From the NCBI GenBank assembly GCA_016934265.1, contig JAFGTF010000132.1, positions 1 to 64,000 of the forward strand: DNA of 64,000 nucleotides, written 5' to 3'. Numbering within the stretch: the stretch's first letter is position 1; each line of letters begins with the position of its first letter. The notes below the pieces were generated by a model. That model was not told where the DNA came from and searched no databases. It worked only from the letters and a program-made list of their open reading frames with translations. A program made the position numbers and the translations under genes. This document shows, piece after piece, positions 1-7,976 of the stretch. This stretch comes from Spirochaetota bacterium (GTDB taxonomy: Bacteria > Spirochaetota > B62-G9 > DRHN01).

Positions 1-156
1 ATGCCTAAAACCCTGCCGGGGCTGGACGGGTTTTACATGGCCGGCCAGTGGGTCGAACCGGGCGGCGGCCTGCCCCCCTCCGCACAGTCAGGCAAAAAGG
101 TCATCGGGATGATCTGTAAACAAGACGGCAAACAGTTTACAGCTCCAAAGGCATAA
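1..156 (+). CDS. C-terminal end of phytoene desaturase-like FAD oxidoreductase (partial)
   Basis: The frame is open from the first base to a TAA at 154-156 and encodes 51 residues. The segment GLDGFYMAGQWVEPGGGLP followed by a short basic tail is typical of the C-terminal FAD-binding end of CrtI/phytoene-desaturase-like NAD(P)/FAD oxidoreductases, where the Gly-rich 'P-GGG-L' stretch contacts flavin. The gene begins upstream of the window, so the ATG at base 1 is probably an internal Met. Substrate cannot be inferred: bacterial members include carotenoid desaturases and many uncharacterised flavoproteins. This small frame is not in the supplied ORF track. Confidence 0.75.
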   Translation: MPKTLPGLDGFYMAGQWVEPGGGLPPSAQSGKKVIGMICKQDGKQFTAPKA

Positions 157-253
157 CGATCAAATCCCGCTACCGTTTCGTACCATAAGCCGATCCGGCG
201 CACTGCCTGCGTTAACTTTTCATTTGACTTCATTCACACCTTTTATTACCTTA

Positions 254-279
254 CTAAATATTAGATATAGAATATTTAG
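254..279. promoter_or_regulatory. Palindromic MarR-type operator upstream of marR-MATE
   Basis: Perfect 9-bp inverted arms CTAAATATT and AATATTTAG are separated by 8 bp, ending 27 bp before the TTG start of the MarR gene. A TTGACT hexamer at 224-229 could be the -35 element, with the -10 overlapping the palindrome. MarR proteins bind such palindromes as dimers and usually autorepress, so this is the expected site for drug-inducible control of the regulator and the efflux pump. Assignment to this MarR is inference. Confidence 0.6.
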
Positions 280-306
280 ATAACAAACTAAACGAAGGAT
301 ACGACG

Positions 307-744
307 TTGCAGCACGATAAGGGCGAGATCGGCAGTATCTTCAAAACGCTTCATATACTCAAGCGCAAGCTCATGAAGGAGTGCGGTCACGATCACGAAC
401 GATGCGACATCCACCACTCCTCGGCCAGGACCCTCCATTTCATCATCGCGCACGGCAGTGTGACGATGAGCGAGCTGCATGCCTTCACCGGATTCGAGCG
501 GGGCAGTCTCACCACAATAGTGGACGGTCTTATCGAGCTCGGGCTGGTGGAACGAAAGCGGGGGGAGGACGACAGGCGCAAGGTCTTCGTCATCCCCACA
601 CCGAAGGGCATCTCCGCCGACAACGAGATACACCGGGATATCGAACGGTACGTGAAACGCACGCTGGAAAAGCTCTCCCAAAAAGACCGGGAACGCTTCT
701 TCAATGCGATGAAGACACTCGAGGAAATCGCCGAAAAACTGTAG
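307..744 (+). CDS. MarR-family transcriptional regulator
   Basis: A 145-residue winged-helix regulator, the usual MarR length. The central segment carries the helix-turn-helix and wing: MSELHAFTGFERGSLTTIVDGL followed by LVERKRGEDDRRKVFVIPT, the conserved D-x-R-x-x wing of MarR proteins. The start is a TTG preceded by GAAGGA at about 8 bp; no good ATG lies nearby. The N-terminus contains an unusual Cys/His-rich patch (CGHDHERCDIHH, about residues 23-34) that could sense metal or redox state; this is speculation. The MATE efflux gene follows 45 bp downstream, so it probably represses the pump and itself through the palindrome at 254-279. Confidence 0.85.
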   Translation: MQHDKGEIGSIFKTLHILKRKLMKECGHDHERCDIHHSSARTLHFIIAHGSVTMSELHAFTGFERGSLTTIVDGLIELGLVERKRGEDDRRKVFVIPTPKGISADNEIHRDIERYVKRTLEKLSQKDRERFFNAMKTLEEIAEKL

Positions 745-789
745 CCGGGAGCCGGTATACAGTACTAAACGGAACAGGTGAGGATTACA

Positions 790-2208
790 GTGAAAGAAAA
801 AAACAACGCTGCTCCCAGGACGAGGAGTGAGATGCTCGGCAAGGAGAAGATAGTCAGGCTGCTCGTCAGGCTCTCCACTCCCGCCATCATCGGAATGATG
901 GTACAGGCGCTCTACAACCTCGTGGACGCCGTATTCGTCGGACGGGGGGTAGGCACCCTCGGGATCGGCGGTATCACCGTCTCCTTCCCGATCATGATGA
1001 TCATCATGGCGTTCGCACAGACGATCGGCATCGGGGGCGCGTCGATTATTTCCCGCCGTAAAGGTGAGGGGAACGAGGAAGGAGAAGCGTACACCTTCGG
1101 CAACATGGTATTGCTTTCTCTGATGATAAGTTTTACCATCCTTATCATCGGGCTGTTCTTAATGGTCCCGATACTGAAGCTCTTCGGCGCGACCGAGACC
1201 CTGCTTCCCAGCGCAATGGAATATTTCAGCGTCATCATCTTCGGCACCCCGCTTCTTTCCTTTACAATGTCCGCGAACAACGCGGCGCGAGCAGAGGGAA
1301 ACGCCAAAGTCGCCATGGGTACGATGCTCGTCGGTGCGGTTCTCAACATCATACTCGACCCGGTGTTCATCTTCGGACTCGGCATGGGTGTGAAGGGCGC
1401 GGCTGTTGCAACAGTCATCTCGCAGGGAGCAAGCGCGCTGTTTCTCTTCATCTATTTCCGAAGCGGCAAGAGTGAGATACGTGTCGGGACCAAGTACCTC
1501 CGGCTGCGATGGCCGATCGTGAAAGAGATATTCGCGGTCGGCGCCTCGGCCTTCGCAAGGGCCGCAGCGGGCAGCATCATGGCGGCGCTCGTCAATAACA
1601 CGCTCGCCCGCTACGGTGGAGACACCGCCATCGCGGCGTTCGGCATCATCTTCCGTATCGTCCATTTCGTATTCATGCCCATAATGGGAATCACGCAGGG
1701 ACTGCAGCCGATCCTTGGATTCAACTACGGCGCGAAACAGTACGGCAGAGTGAAACAAAGCTTCAATCTCGCGATCATCAGCGCAACCGTATATGGACTG
1801 GTCTTTTTCATCATCATAATATCCATACCGAGAACCATCTTCGGCGCTTTCAGCCGCGACCCCGAGCTGCTCTCCGTCGGAACAACGGCGCTCCGGTATA
1901 TGGTGCTGATGCTGCCCCTCATCGGATTCCAGGTGGTGGGAAGCGGGCTGTTCCAAGCCCTCGGAAAAGCGATCGAAGCGCTCGTGCTCTCGCTTTCACG
2001 GCAGGTGCTGATCCTCATACCGATGGTGATCGTGCTTCCGCTTTTATTCGGCATCACGGGCGTATGGCTTTCCTTTCCGTTCTCGGATGCACTGTCCTTT
2101 ATCATCACACTGTTTCTCGTAATCGCCCAGATGCGGAAGCTGGCGCCCGCCGGTAAAGGCGACCTGACGACTATATACGAGGGAGATACTGCAGGAGCGG
2201 AAGTATAG
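790..2208 (+). CDS. MATE-family multidrug/Na+ efflux transporter
   Basis: A polytopic inner-membrane protein of about 472 residues with roughly 12 hydrophobic helices arranged as two similar halves, as in MATE exporters. The N-terminal helix segment LSTPAIIGMMVQALYNLVDAVFVGRGVG is a hallmark of the family (P-x-x-x-x-x-x-x-x-x-Y-N-x-x-D). MATE proteins export cationic drugs in exchange for Na+ or H+. The ORF track starts at GTG 778, but GGTGAGG lies about 7 bp upstream of the next in-frame GTG at 790, so 790 is preferred. It forms an operon with the MarR gene. Confidence 0.9.
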   Translation: MKEKNNAAPRTRSEMLGKEKIVRLLVRLSTPAIIGMMVQALYNLVDAVFVGRGVGTLGIGGITVSFPIMMIIMAFAQTIGIGGASIISRRKGEGNEEGEAYTFGNMVLLSLMISFTILIIGLFLMVPILKLFGATETLLPSAMEYFSVIIFGTPLLSFTMSANNAARAEGNAKVAMGTMLVGAVLNIILDPVFIFGLGMGVKGAAVATVISQGASALFLFIYFRSGKSEIRVGTKYLRLRWPIVKEIFAVGASAFARAAAGSIMAALVNNTLARYGGDTAIAAFGIIFRIVHFVFMPIMGITQGLQPILGFNYGAKQYGRVKQSFNLAIISATVYGLVFFIIIISIPRTIFGAFSRDPELLSVGTTALRYMVLMLPLIGFQVVGSGLFQALGKAIEALVLSLSRQVLILIPMVIVLPLLFGITGVWLSFPFSDALSFIITLFLVIAQMRKLAPAGKGDLTTIYEGDTAGAEV

Positions 2209-2271
2209 GCCGTAATACGACAATAGTAATCGATGTCTCTAAAAACAGTTAAAAGTATACGCCTGTCCCCG

Positions 2272-2298
2272 AATGCCACACTCGAAGAGTGTGGCATT
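2272..2298 (+). terminator. Strong stem-loop after the MATE gene
   Basis: A perfect 12-bp stem (AATGCCACACTC / GAGTGTGGCATT) with a GAA loop lies 64 bp after the MATE stop codon. There is no long U-run after it (TTCCGC), so it may be a weak or factor-assisted terminator, or an mRNA 3'-end stabiliser. Confidence 0.5.
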
Positions 2299-2477
2299 TC
2301 CGCAGAAAACGAAACCGCTTCGCTCCTTTCGCTTTCTGCATCTTGAAAAGTACTTTGAAAAGTGTACGCACGCCCCCTTGTAGATTTACACAGGGGCTTT
2401 CCTATCATACAGCTTGTTGATATAAAAATACCCCCTTGAAATCCTCATCATGATAGAAATATTTAGAATAAATATCA

Positions 2478-2506
2478 TTGACATTATGAAGGCATAATGA
2501 TAAAAT
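2478..2506 (+). promoter_or_regulatory. Near-consensus sigma70 promoter
   Basis: TTGACA at 2478-2483 and TAAAAT at 2501-2506 are separated by exactly 17 bp, about 120 bp upstream of the lipoprotein gene at 2629. A small AT-rich palindrome (ATATTTA-GAA-TAAATAT) just upstream resembles the half-site of the MarR palindrome at 254-279, which may mean shared control. The rest of the 2209-2628 gap holds the stem-loop and AT-rich DNA, with no gene. Confidence 0.6.
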
Positions 2507-2628
2507 AAGTTAAATAAATAATTATTAATATTTAGGTTCGTACTGTATTGCTACTGACCTGATACTTCACTAACCACGTTCTTGATTTTAGAGACATATA
2601 AAAGGCAATGCCGGAAGCGTGGTGAAGT

Positions 2629-3636
2629 ATGAGAGTATCCAATAAGATTCTGCTATTAGCTCTTGTTATCCTCTTCTGTTACACCAACTGTCTCTCGAAT
2701 GATACATCATCCAACTCTTCTTTATTCTTTCTCGCAGACGGAACGCTTTTTTCCATTGACGTACGTTCCTATTCTATTAAACAGTTGCTGTGTTTTCACA
2801 GTACCGCACCGGACGTACAGCAGGCACCGGATGGATACTTCTGGGGAAGAACAAGTTTGAACGAGCTCGGCGCCCAAGATCCGGAAACCGGTAATCGGAT
2901 CGGTACCATTCTTCTCCCCGCGCGGCCGTACCACCTTGTAATCACCCCCTCAGAAAAAGCATACATCACCCACAATCTCCTCACCTCTCGAGGTTTCTTC
3001 GTTTCCGTAGCGGATACACGTGAAAAAAAGCTGGTGAAACGAATAGATGGAATCATGGGGCTGTACACGTCTTCAACTCTATATGGAAGCTCTATTTATC
3101 TGGCCGCCCTCGGTGTGAAGCGACCCGACTATATCTACATATACAGGATCGATACAGAAACGGACACGCTCCATGAAATTCATAAAGCGTTGAAAACGGA
3201 CTATCGGTGGGAATTGTCGGTATATGGCGACAGGCTCTATATCAGCTATGTGTGCGGAAAGAACAGGGATGCACCGCCGCTGATAGAGGTAATGGACCTG
3301 GATACAGAAAAAATCGTATCGCGGATACGTTCCGATCAATTGAGGAACATTTCAAAAGTAAAAGACGGAATGATCTTTTCAGAGGGGGTTGGAGTATTTC
3401 CATGCGTACTGAAAGATTCCTTTTACGGTATCTGCCTGCTTGACGCTCGAAACGGACAGGTACTCGACACTATTCCCGTAAACGGTCCGATAGATCGCTT
3501 TATCGGCATCAAAGGCGAGACTCTCGTATTCTCCACTAAAGAGCTTTCTCGAGGGGGCGATACGATATCGATCCATTTCTTCGATATCAAAAAAAGGGAG
3601 GAGGTGAAAGCAGTCGAGATAAATCAATCCATGTAG
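2629..3636 (+). CDS. Hypothetical lipoprotein, probable beta-propeller
   Basis: 335 residues with an N-terminal hydrophobic signal ending in a Cys (ILFCYTNC then LSNDTSSN), suggesting a secreted lipoprotein. After the signal the sequence is rich in alternating beta-strand patterns such as FFLADGTLFSIDV, IEVMDLDTEKIVSRI and ICLLDARNGQVLDTIPV. These resemble the D-x-x-[TN]-G-[EKQ]-x-[LI] blade repeats of YVTN/PQQ-like propellers. No catalytic motif is visible. The next lipoprotein gene follows after 24 bp, so the two are likely co-transcribed from the promoter at 2478. Function is unknown. Confidence 0.6.
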   Translation: MRVSNKILLLALVILFCYTNCLSNDTSSNSSLFFLADGTLFSIDVRSYSIKQLLCFHSTAPDVQQAPDGYFWGRTSLNELGAQDPETGNRIGTILLPARPYHLVITPSEKAYITHNLLTSRGFFVSVADTREKKLVKRIDGIMGLYTSSTLYGSSIYLAALGVKRPDYIYIYRIDTETDTLHEIHKALKTDYRWELSVYGDRLYISYVCGKNRDAPPLIEVMDLDTEKIVSRIRSDQLRNISKVKDGMIFSEGVGVFPCVLKDSFYGICLLDARNGQVLDTIPVNGPIDRFIGIKGETLVFSTKELSRGGDTISIHFFDIKKREEVKAVEINQSM

Positions 3637-3660
3637 AAAATATATAAAGGGAGGGAAAAA

Positions 3661-4659
3661 ATGAAACGGAAGTATTTCATCTTCGGGATCCTGGCTGCTG
3701 CAGCGCTCGTATGGTCATGCACCGTGCAAGACACGCCGGAACAGGACCCCGAGGTACAGAAAGCGATCCGTGGGGCCGAACAGAAGAGCATGGAGGTGAT
3801 CGATCTGCTCGTGGAAGCAAAGGCAACCGGCAATTTCGAAGTGATATCCCGGTTTCTTGGAGAGGAGGACCCTGACGGCGAGATATCGGCGCTGATCAAG
3901 CAGTACGGCAAAGGACCGGATGCTCAGGCCCCCGGTTATATCAAGGGAGACGGATGGACGCCTGCCGAACCGACGATCGACGATTTCAAGGACGGAAACG
4001 TGGTTCTCTTTATCGGAAACGGAACATCATGGCAGAACCAGATTATGTCGCTCATCTACAGGTGCGAATACCACCATGCGGGCGTGTTCGATGAAGAGCT
4101 CGCAGATCTTACAGGGGATACAGCCTTCATCTCGTCAACGATCGATACCGGGGTGAACGGCCTCTGTTATCAGACCCTGTCCGAGCTCAAATACACCAGC
4201 GGAGTGATCACCCGGCTCGCTTACTTCGAAGAGGAGCCCGCCGCCATCGGGTTGAGCGTCGACTACTATAGATCGTATACGGAATCCGTGCCTACCCTGT
4301 ATGCGTTTCTCCACCTGAATCTCAATCCGGTATCAAGATGGAACCCGTTCCTCTGGTACTGCAGCAAGGTCCCGTGGAGGGTCTACTGGGACGGAATGAA
4401 CTTTGACATCGAGAATAATAATTATTATGAGCTGAGCGACCCGAACGGCAGGTGGACGGAGAACAGGGACACTCCTTTCTATCAGCTTTACCTGGCGGTT
4501 CTAAAAAGGCTTCTTCCCCGATGGGCGAGGAGGTGGGCGGGTTATCTTGCCGACCAGAAGCTTTGCAGTATACTCTACGAGCTCATAACGCCCGACGAGC
4601 TTCGGTACGCGTCGGACATTATAATCGATGTGGGTGAGTGGAGAGCCCCGGGATTTTGA
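3661..4659 (+). CDS. Lipoprotein with permuted papain-like (YiiX/C92-type) fold
   Basis: 332 residues. The signal peptide ends in a clear lipobox (LVWSC, Cys20). The core begins with GNVVLFIGNGTSWQNQIMSLIYRCEYHHAGVFDEEL, a pattern typical of YiiX/YebB-like permuted NlpC/P60 enzymes, where the His of 'HHAG' is catalytic. The later NPFLWYCSKVPWRVYW gives the expected Cys-Ser pair. These enzymes are thought to cleave amide bonds in cell-wall or lipid-linked substrates, but the substrate is not established. SD GGGAGGGAAAAA precedes the ATG. It sits 24 bp after the propeller lipoprotein, so the pair may work together at the envelope. Confidence 0.65.
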   Translation: MKRKYFIFGILAAAALVWSCTVQDTPEQDPEVQKAIRGAEQKSMEVIDLLVEAKATGNFEVISRFLGEEDPDGEISALIKQYGKGPDAQAPGYIKGDGWTPAEPTIDDFKDGNVVLFIGNGTSWQNQIMSLIYRCEYHHAGVFDEELADLTGDTAFISSTIDTGVNGLCYQTLSELKYTSGVITRLAYFEEEPAAIGLSVDYYRSYTESVPTLYAFLHLNLNPVSRWNPFLWYCSKVPWRVYWDGMNFDIENNNYYELSDPNGRWTENRDTPFYQLYLAVLKRLLPRWARRWAGYLADQKLCSILYELITPDELRYASDIIIDVGEWRAPGF

Positions 4660-4742
4660 TCATTATAGAAGGAAGGCAGTAAAAATATCAATTGATATGT
4701 AGAATAATCATCATGTTGTGTATATTTTCATGAAAGTATCAT

Positions 4743-4779
4743 GTCCCCTTTTATCGTGTCCTGAAGTATTGTGTCCCCA
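4743..4779. repeat. Left copy of 37-bp direct repeat flanking the RAYT gene
   Basis: This 37-bp segment, containing three GTGTCC/GTCCCC motifs (e.g. GAAGTATTGTGTCCCCA), is identical to 5928-5964. Within the same gap, GGACACAAT at 5052-5060 is the inverted form of ATTGTGTCC, and GTGACACAAT occurs at 5066-5075 and again at 6001-6010. The 4660-5077 gap holds no convincing gene; the 68-codon frame at 4771 lies across the repeat and looks like chance. Confidence 0.8.
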
Positions 4780-5077
4780 TTTTTTCCCATTTTTTCATTT
4801 CCTGCCGATGCTGATGAGGACACACTAAGAGCAAGGGAAGATGCAGGCTCAGATACTCCTGATGCAAACTGCCTGGTCTATCAGGATGCAGTTGATGCTT
4901 CGACCTTTTTCACTAACTCTGATGTGCCAAAAGCAGTAACTGATTTTCAGAACAGTTCGATCTTTCTCGATTTTTAACTGGCGTTGATTCCTGTACTCAA
5001 TTACTCGCCGGATTGACAGGTTACATCTGCGGTCGGCTAATCTATCATAGTGGACACAATGATTGGTGACACAATGC

Positions 5078-5680
5078 CTACTTTTCTTTTATCACAATTC
5101 CTTCACCGAGTGGACGACCAGTATTTGCATGTTTCTTAAAAATATCTGTTAATAGAGGATCTTCATATTCTGATAAATAAGAAGCCCAATCCTTAATTTC
5201 TGAAATTAAAAAAGAATTCGACAATAAAATATCATGTGCGTGATAGACATGTGCCCTGGCACTCGACCATCTATAATCTTCTGCATTCTTCACCAATCCT
5301 GCCCTTACAGGATTCCGTTCCACATATCGTACTGCTGCATAGAGATACCTATTGTTAAGTGGATAAGACAGGAACCTACCTTGCCAGAGGTATCCGCTCC
5401 ATCCCTCTCTTAAATTGATCATTCTGGTATATTTTCTGTGTGTTTCACCAATGCCACGAGCAAGACTATCTTCCTTAACTGGGACTACGATGAGATGCAC
5501 ATGGTTATCCATAAGGCAGTATGCCCAGACCTCAACTCCGCATCTTACTGTTTCTTTATGCAGCAGGTTGAAATAGATCTTCTTATCTCGTTCACAAAAG
5601 AATACCTTCTGTCGACGATTACCTCGCTGAATCACGTGATGTGGACAGCCTGAAATCACGATACGTGCAACTCGAGACAT
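5078..5680 (-). mobile_element. REP-associated tyrosine transposase (RAYT, Y1/HUH family)
   Basis: A 200-residue protein with the Y1-transposase fold. It has the N-terminal HHVIQRGNRRQKVFF, the metal-binding HUH motif in MDNHVHLIVVP (His60, His62), a likely catalytic Tyr84 in HRKYTRMIN, and the RAYT signature RYVERNPVRAGLV...DYRWSSA. RAYTs are single-copy relatives of IS200/IS605 transposases that nick and mobilise short palindromic REP sequences, usually with no terminal IS ends of their own. SD AAGGAAAAACAA precedes the ATG. The gene appears intact and is bracketed by a perfect 37-bp direct repeat, 1185 bp apart, likely its cognate flanking element. Confidence 0.9.
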
Positions 5681-5927
5681 TTGTTTTTCCTTTATAGTTT
5701 ATTCATAATTGATTAAACAACAGTGGTGAGGTTTTTCTTCTCGAATTAGTATCAATTTCAGAGGAAATTTAACAATTCTAACCGGGTGAATCGATTGTTA
5801 AGATTTTTTTCTGTTCATTTCGAAGAATAGAAGTTATTTGCAGACAGGCCTATTTCATGCTTGTATTTGAGATAATGCTTTTTGTATTGACCCTCTATAT
5901 TTTTCACAGGGATTTTGATCTTATGGT

Positions 5928-5964
5928 GTCCCCTTTTATCGTGTCCTGAAGTATTGTGTCCCCA
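5928..5964. repeat. Right copy of 37-bp direct repeat flanking the RAYT gene
   Basis: Identical over 37 bp to 4743-4779. It is followed at 6001 by GTGACACAAT, 16 bp before the next gene start, so the element lies in the 5' region of the DUF2099 gene and may influence its expression. The remainder of the 5681-6025 gap shows no gene. Confidence 0.8.
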
Positions 5965-6025
5965 TACTTGACATCATGTGCGAGCTGTAAGTATTATCAT
6001 GTGACACAATAAACAAGGAATCGGA

Positions 6026-7027
6026 ATGGATCTGCAAACGCTGTTCGACCGAATCGGCATAGACGAAAAAGAGTACGACGACCTCCACATCATCCGCCTC
6101 TTTTCTTCTTTCGCCGTTATATCGAACGCCCGCGTAATTAAAATCACAGACCCCGTGATGACCCACTGCCCCCTCGCGAGGCAGATGTACCGGCATATCC
6201 CCATCAGCGACGCTCCGGACAGAGATGAGATCAAGGCCCTTATCAAACAGGGCATCGAGGAGAAGATCGAAGCGTTCGGGTTCTTTACCCCGAAACGGAC
6301 GCTCGAGCAGAAGAAGATCGCCATACCGTACGGCGCATCGGAGATCCTCATGTACGCGCTGAAAAAGCACGCGATCGACGCTGCGGTCGTGGCATGCGAC
6401 GGCACCGGAAGCGTTATCACCTCCTCCCCCGATGTGGTGCAGGGTATCGGCGCGCGGATGAACGGCCTTTTCTACACCACACCGATCCCGGGTACGATAC
6501 AGCGGCTCGAAGCGCTCGGCGCCCGCGTCCCGTTTTCCGACTCGTCGATTCACCAGGCAGGGGCCGTCGAACGGGCCATACGGCTTGGATATAACAAAAT
6601 CGCGGTCACGGTCAACGGACACATGAACGAACCGCTCATGCAGTTCCGGGAGATCGAAAAAAGGCACGGCGTCCGTATCACCGTCTTCCTCGTGTGCTCG
6701 ACCGGCGTTTCTCGGCAGCGCGCGAAAGAAATCCGGGATTTTACGGATGTAGTGTGGTCCTGTGCGTCGGACGAGATGCGCGAGGTCGTGGGCCCCGCGT
6801 CGATACTCCAGATCACCAGAAAGATCCCGGTATTCGTCCTTACGAAAAACGGGCTCGACACGGTGAGCGCGTATGCGAGCGATATGGACCTCATCAGAAA
6901 CCTCGACCCCGAAAAACAGCACTTCATCGCGGGAGACAGGAAAGGGAGAAAGATCACGATGGGGAGGTTTCAGACCTACCTCAGCGAGGCACGCCTGCCG
7001 GTCCGCTCCGATGACGAGCCGCGCTGA
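6026..7027 (+). CDS. DUF2099 protein, homologue of methanogenesis marker protein 8
   Basis: 333 residues with the conserved blocks of the DUF2099/mmp8 family: PYGASEILMYALK, DAAVVACDGTGSVITSSPDVVQGIGARMNGL, YTTPIPGTIQRLEALGARV, NKIAVTVNGH, VFLVCSTGVS and VVWSCASDEMREV. The family is named from methanogenic archaea, where mmp8 is part of a set of proteins of unknown role conserved in methanogens; bacterial homologues exist. Several Cys residues (TDPVMTHCPLA, VACDG, VCSTG, SCASD) could bind a metal or cluster. SD AAGGAATCGGA precedes the ATG. Neighbours downstream on the same strand are a SIS protein and an aldolase. No function can be assigned. Confidence 0.75.
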   Translation: MDLQTLFDRIGIDEKEYDDLHIIRLFSSFAVISNARVIKITDPVMTHCPLARQMYRHIPISDAPDRDEIKALIKQGIEEKIEAFGFFTPKRTLEQKKIAIPYGASEILMYALKKHAIDAAVVACDGTGSVITSSPDVVQGIGARMNGLFYTTPIPGTIQRLEALGARVPFSDSSIHQAGAVERAIRLGYNKIAVTVNGHMNEPLMQFREIEKRHGVRITVFLVCSTGVSRQRAKEIRDFTDVVWSCASDEMREVVGPASILQITRKIPVFVLTKNGLDTVSAYASDMDLIRNLDPEKQHFIAGDRKGRKITMGRFQTYLSEARLPVRSDDEPR

Positions 7028-7060
7028 ACGCCTTAACGCTTAACAATCGCAGGACGCGTT

Positions 7061-7108
7061 ATCGTTCTTACGATTGATCGTTCTTACGATTGATCGTTCT
7101 TAAGATTT
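7061..7108. repeat. Three tandem 16-bp repeats upstream of the SIS gene
   Basis: The unit ATCGTTCTTACGATTG occurs perfectly at 7061-7076 and 7077-7092, then as ATCGTTCTTAAGATTT at 7093-7108, followed by a fourth start ATCGTTTT. The array fills the space between the DUF2099 stop and the SIS gene. It could be a regulator-binding array or slippage-prone DNA. Confidence 0.7.
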
Positions 7109-7185
7109 ATCGTTTTCCCTTGACTCCCCGCTACGTACAAATTAAGCTCAGGGAAATGAAACGAATGAGTGGAGACAAAAACGCC

Positions 7186-7953
7186 ATGTGGTCGAAAGAA
7201 TTCCTGACTAAAACGAGAGAGCTCATCCGGCGGCTCGAGGACTCGCAGATACAACCGCTCGAACGAGCCTCATGTGCATGCGCGGACTCGATCGCCGCGG
7301 GCAGGGCCGCGCTCGTGTTCGGCGCAGGGCACAGCGCCCTCCCCTGTATGGAGGCGTTTCCGCGGATAGGGTCCTTTGTCGGGTTCTACCAGATCGTGGA
7401 ACCCGCGTTCGGATACAACAGCCTCGTGGTGGGAAAGGGCGGACAGCGACAGATGTCCTTCCTCGAGCGCACGAGAGGATATGCGAGCGTCATACTTTCC
7501 AACTACAGCCTGAAACCGGAAGACTCGATCGTCATCTTCACACACTCCGGCATCAACGCTCTTCCGGTGGAGATGGCGTCAGAATGCAAGAAGCTCGGTA
7601 TGACGACCATCGGCGTCACCTCATTCGAGCACTCACGGGCGAACACGCCGGACGGGGCGACGGGAAAACGACTCTTCGAAATTGTGGATATCCCGATAGA
7701 CACCGGCGCACCCGAGGGAGACTCCCTGCTCGAAGCCAAAGACGGCACGCGCTACGCCTCGATCTCTACCATCGCCTCCATGATAGTCATGGACGCCGTC
7801 GTCGCACGAACGGCACAGCTCCTCATCGAGCGGGGACACAAGCCGGTCGTGTATCCAAGCCACAACGTGACGAGCGATGTGGAAACGATGACGGCACAGG
7901 AAGAACGGATGTTCGACGCGTATTCGAAGCTGCAATCGAAACTCTTAAAATAA
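7186..7953 (+). CDS. SIS-domain protein, UPF0309-like
   Basis: A 255-residue SIS (sugar isomerase) domain protein of the UPF0309 type. The motifs are GRAALVFGAGHSALPCMEAFPRIG near the N-terminus and SIVIFTHSGINALPVEMASECKKLGMTTIGVTS in the core, the phosphosugar-binding loop and helix. These proteins bind phosphorylated amino sugars or related sugars as isomerases or regulators. The track start at 7090 falls inside the tandem repeats; ATG 7186 matches the family start (WSKEFLTKTRELIRRLEDSQ) and has TGGAG 11 bp upstream. ATG 7165 is the alternative. It lies 23 bp before the transaldolase-like gene, so the two probably act on the same phosphosugar. Confidence 0.75.
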   Translation: MWSKEFLTKTRELIRRLEDSQIQPLERASCACADSIAAGRAALVFGAGHSALPCMEAFPRIGSFVGFYQIVEPAFGYNSLVVGKGGQRQMSFLERTRGYASVILSNYSLKPEDSIVIFTHSGINALPVEMASECKKLGMTTIGVTSFEHSRANTPDGATGKRLFEIVDIPIDTGAPEGDSLLEAKDGTRYASISTIASMIVMDAVVARTAQLLIERGHKPVVYPSHNVTSDVETMTAQEERMFDAYSKLQSKLLK

Positions 7954-7976
7954 AACCACACGCAAAGGAGTGACGT

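Noticed and set aside
2233-2597. 12-bp inverted pair ATGTCTCTAAAA / TTTTAGAGACAT around the 2.2-2.6 kb gap
   Set aside because: Could be ends of a small MITE, but no target duplication or second copy was seen; too short to claim.
4771-4977. 68-codon ORF in the RAYT left flank
   Set aside because: Starts inside the 37-bp repeat, has no SD and no recognisable sequence.
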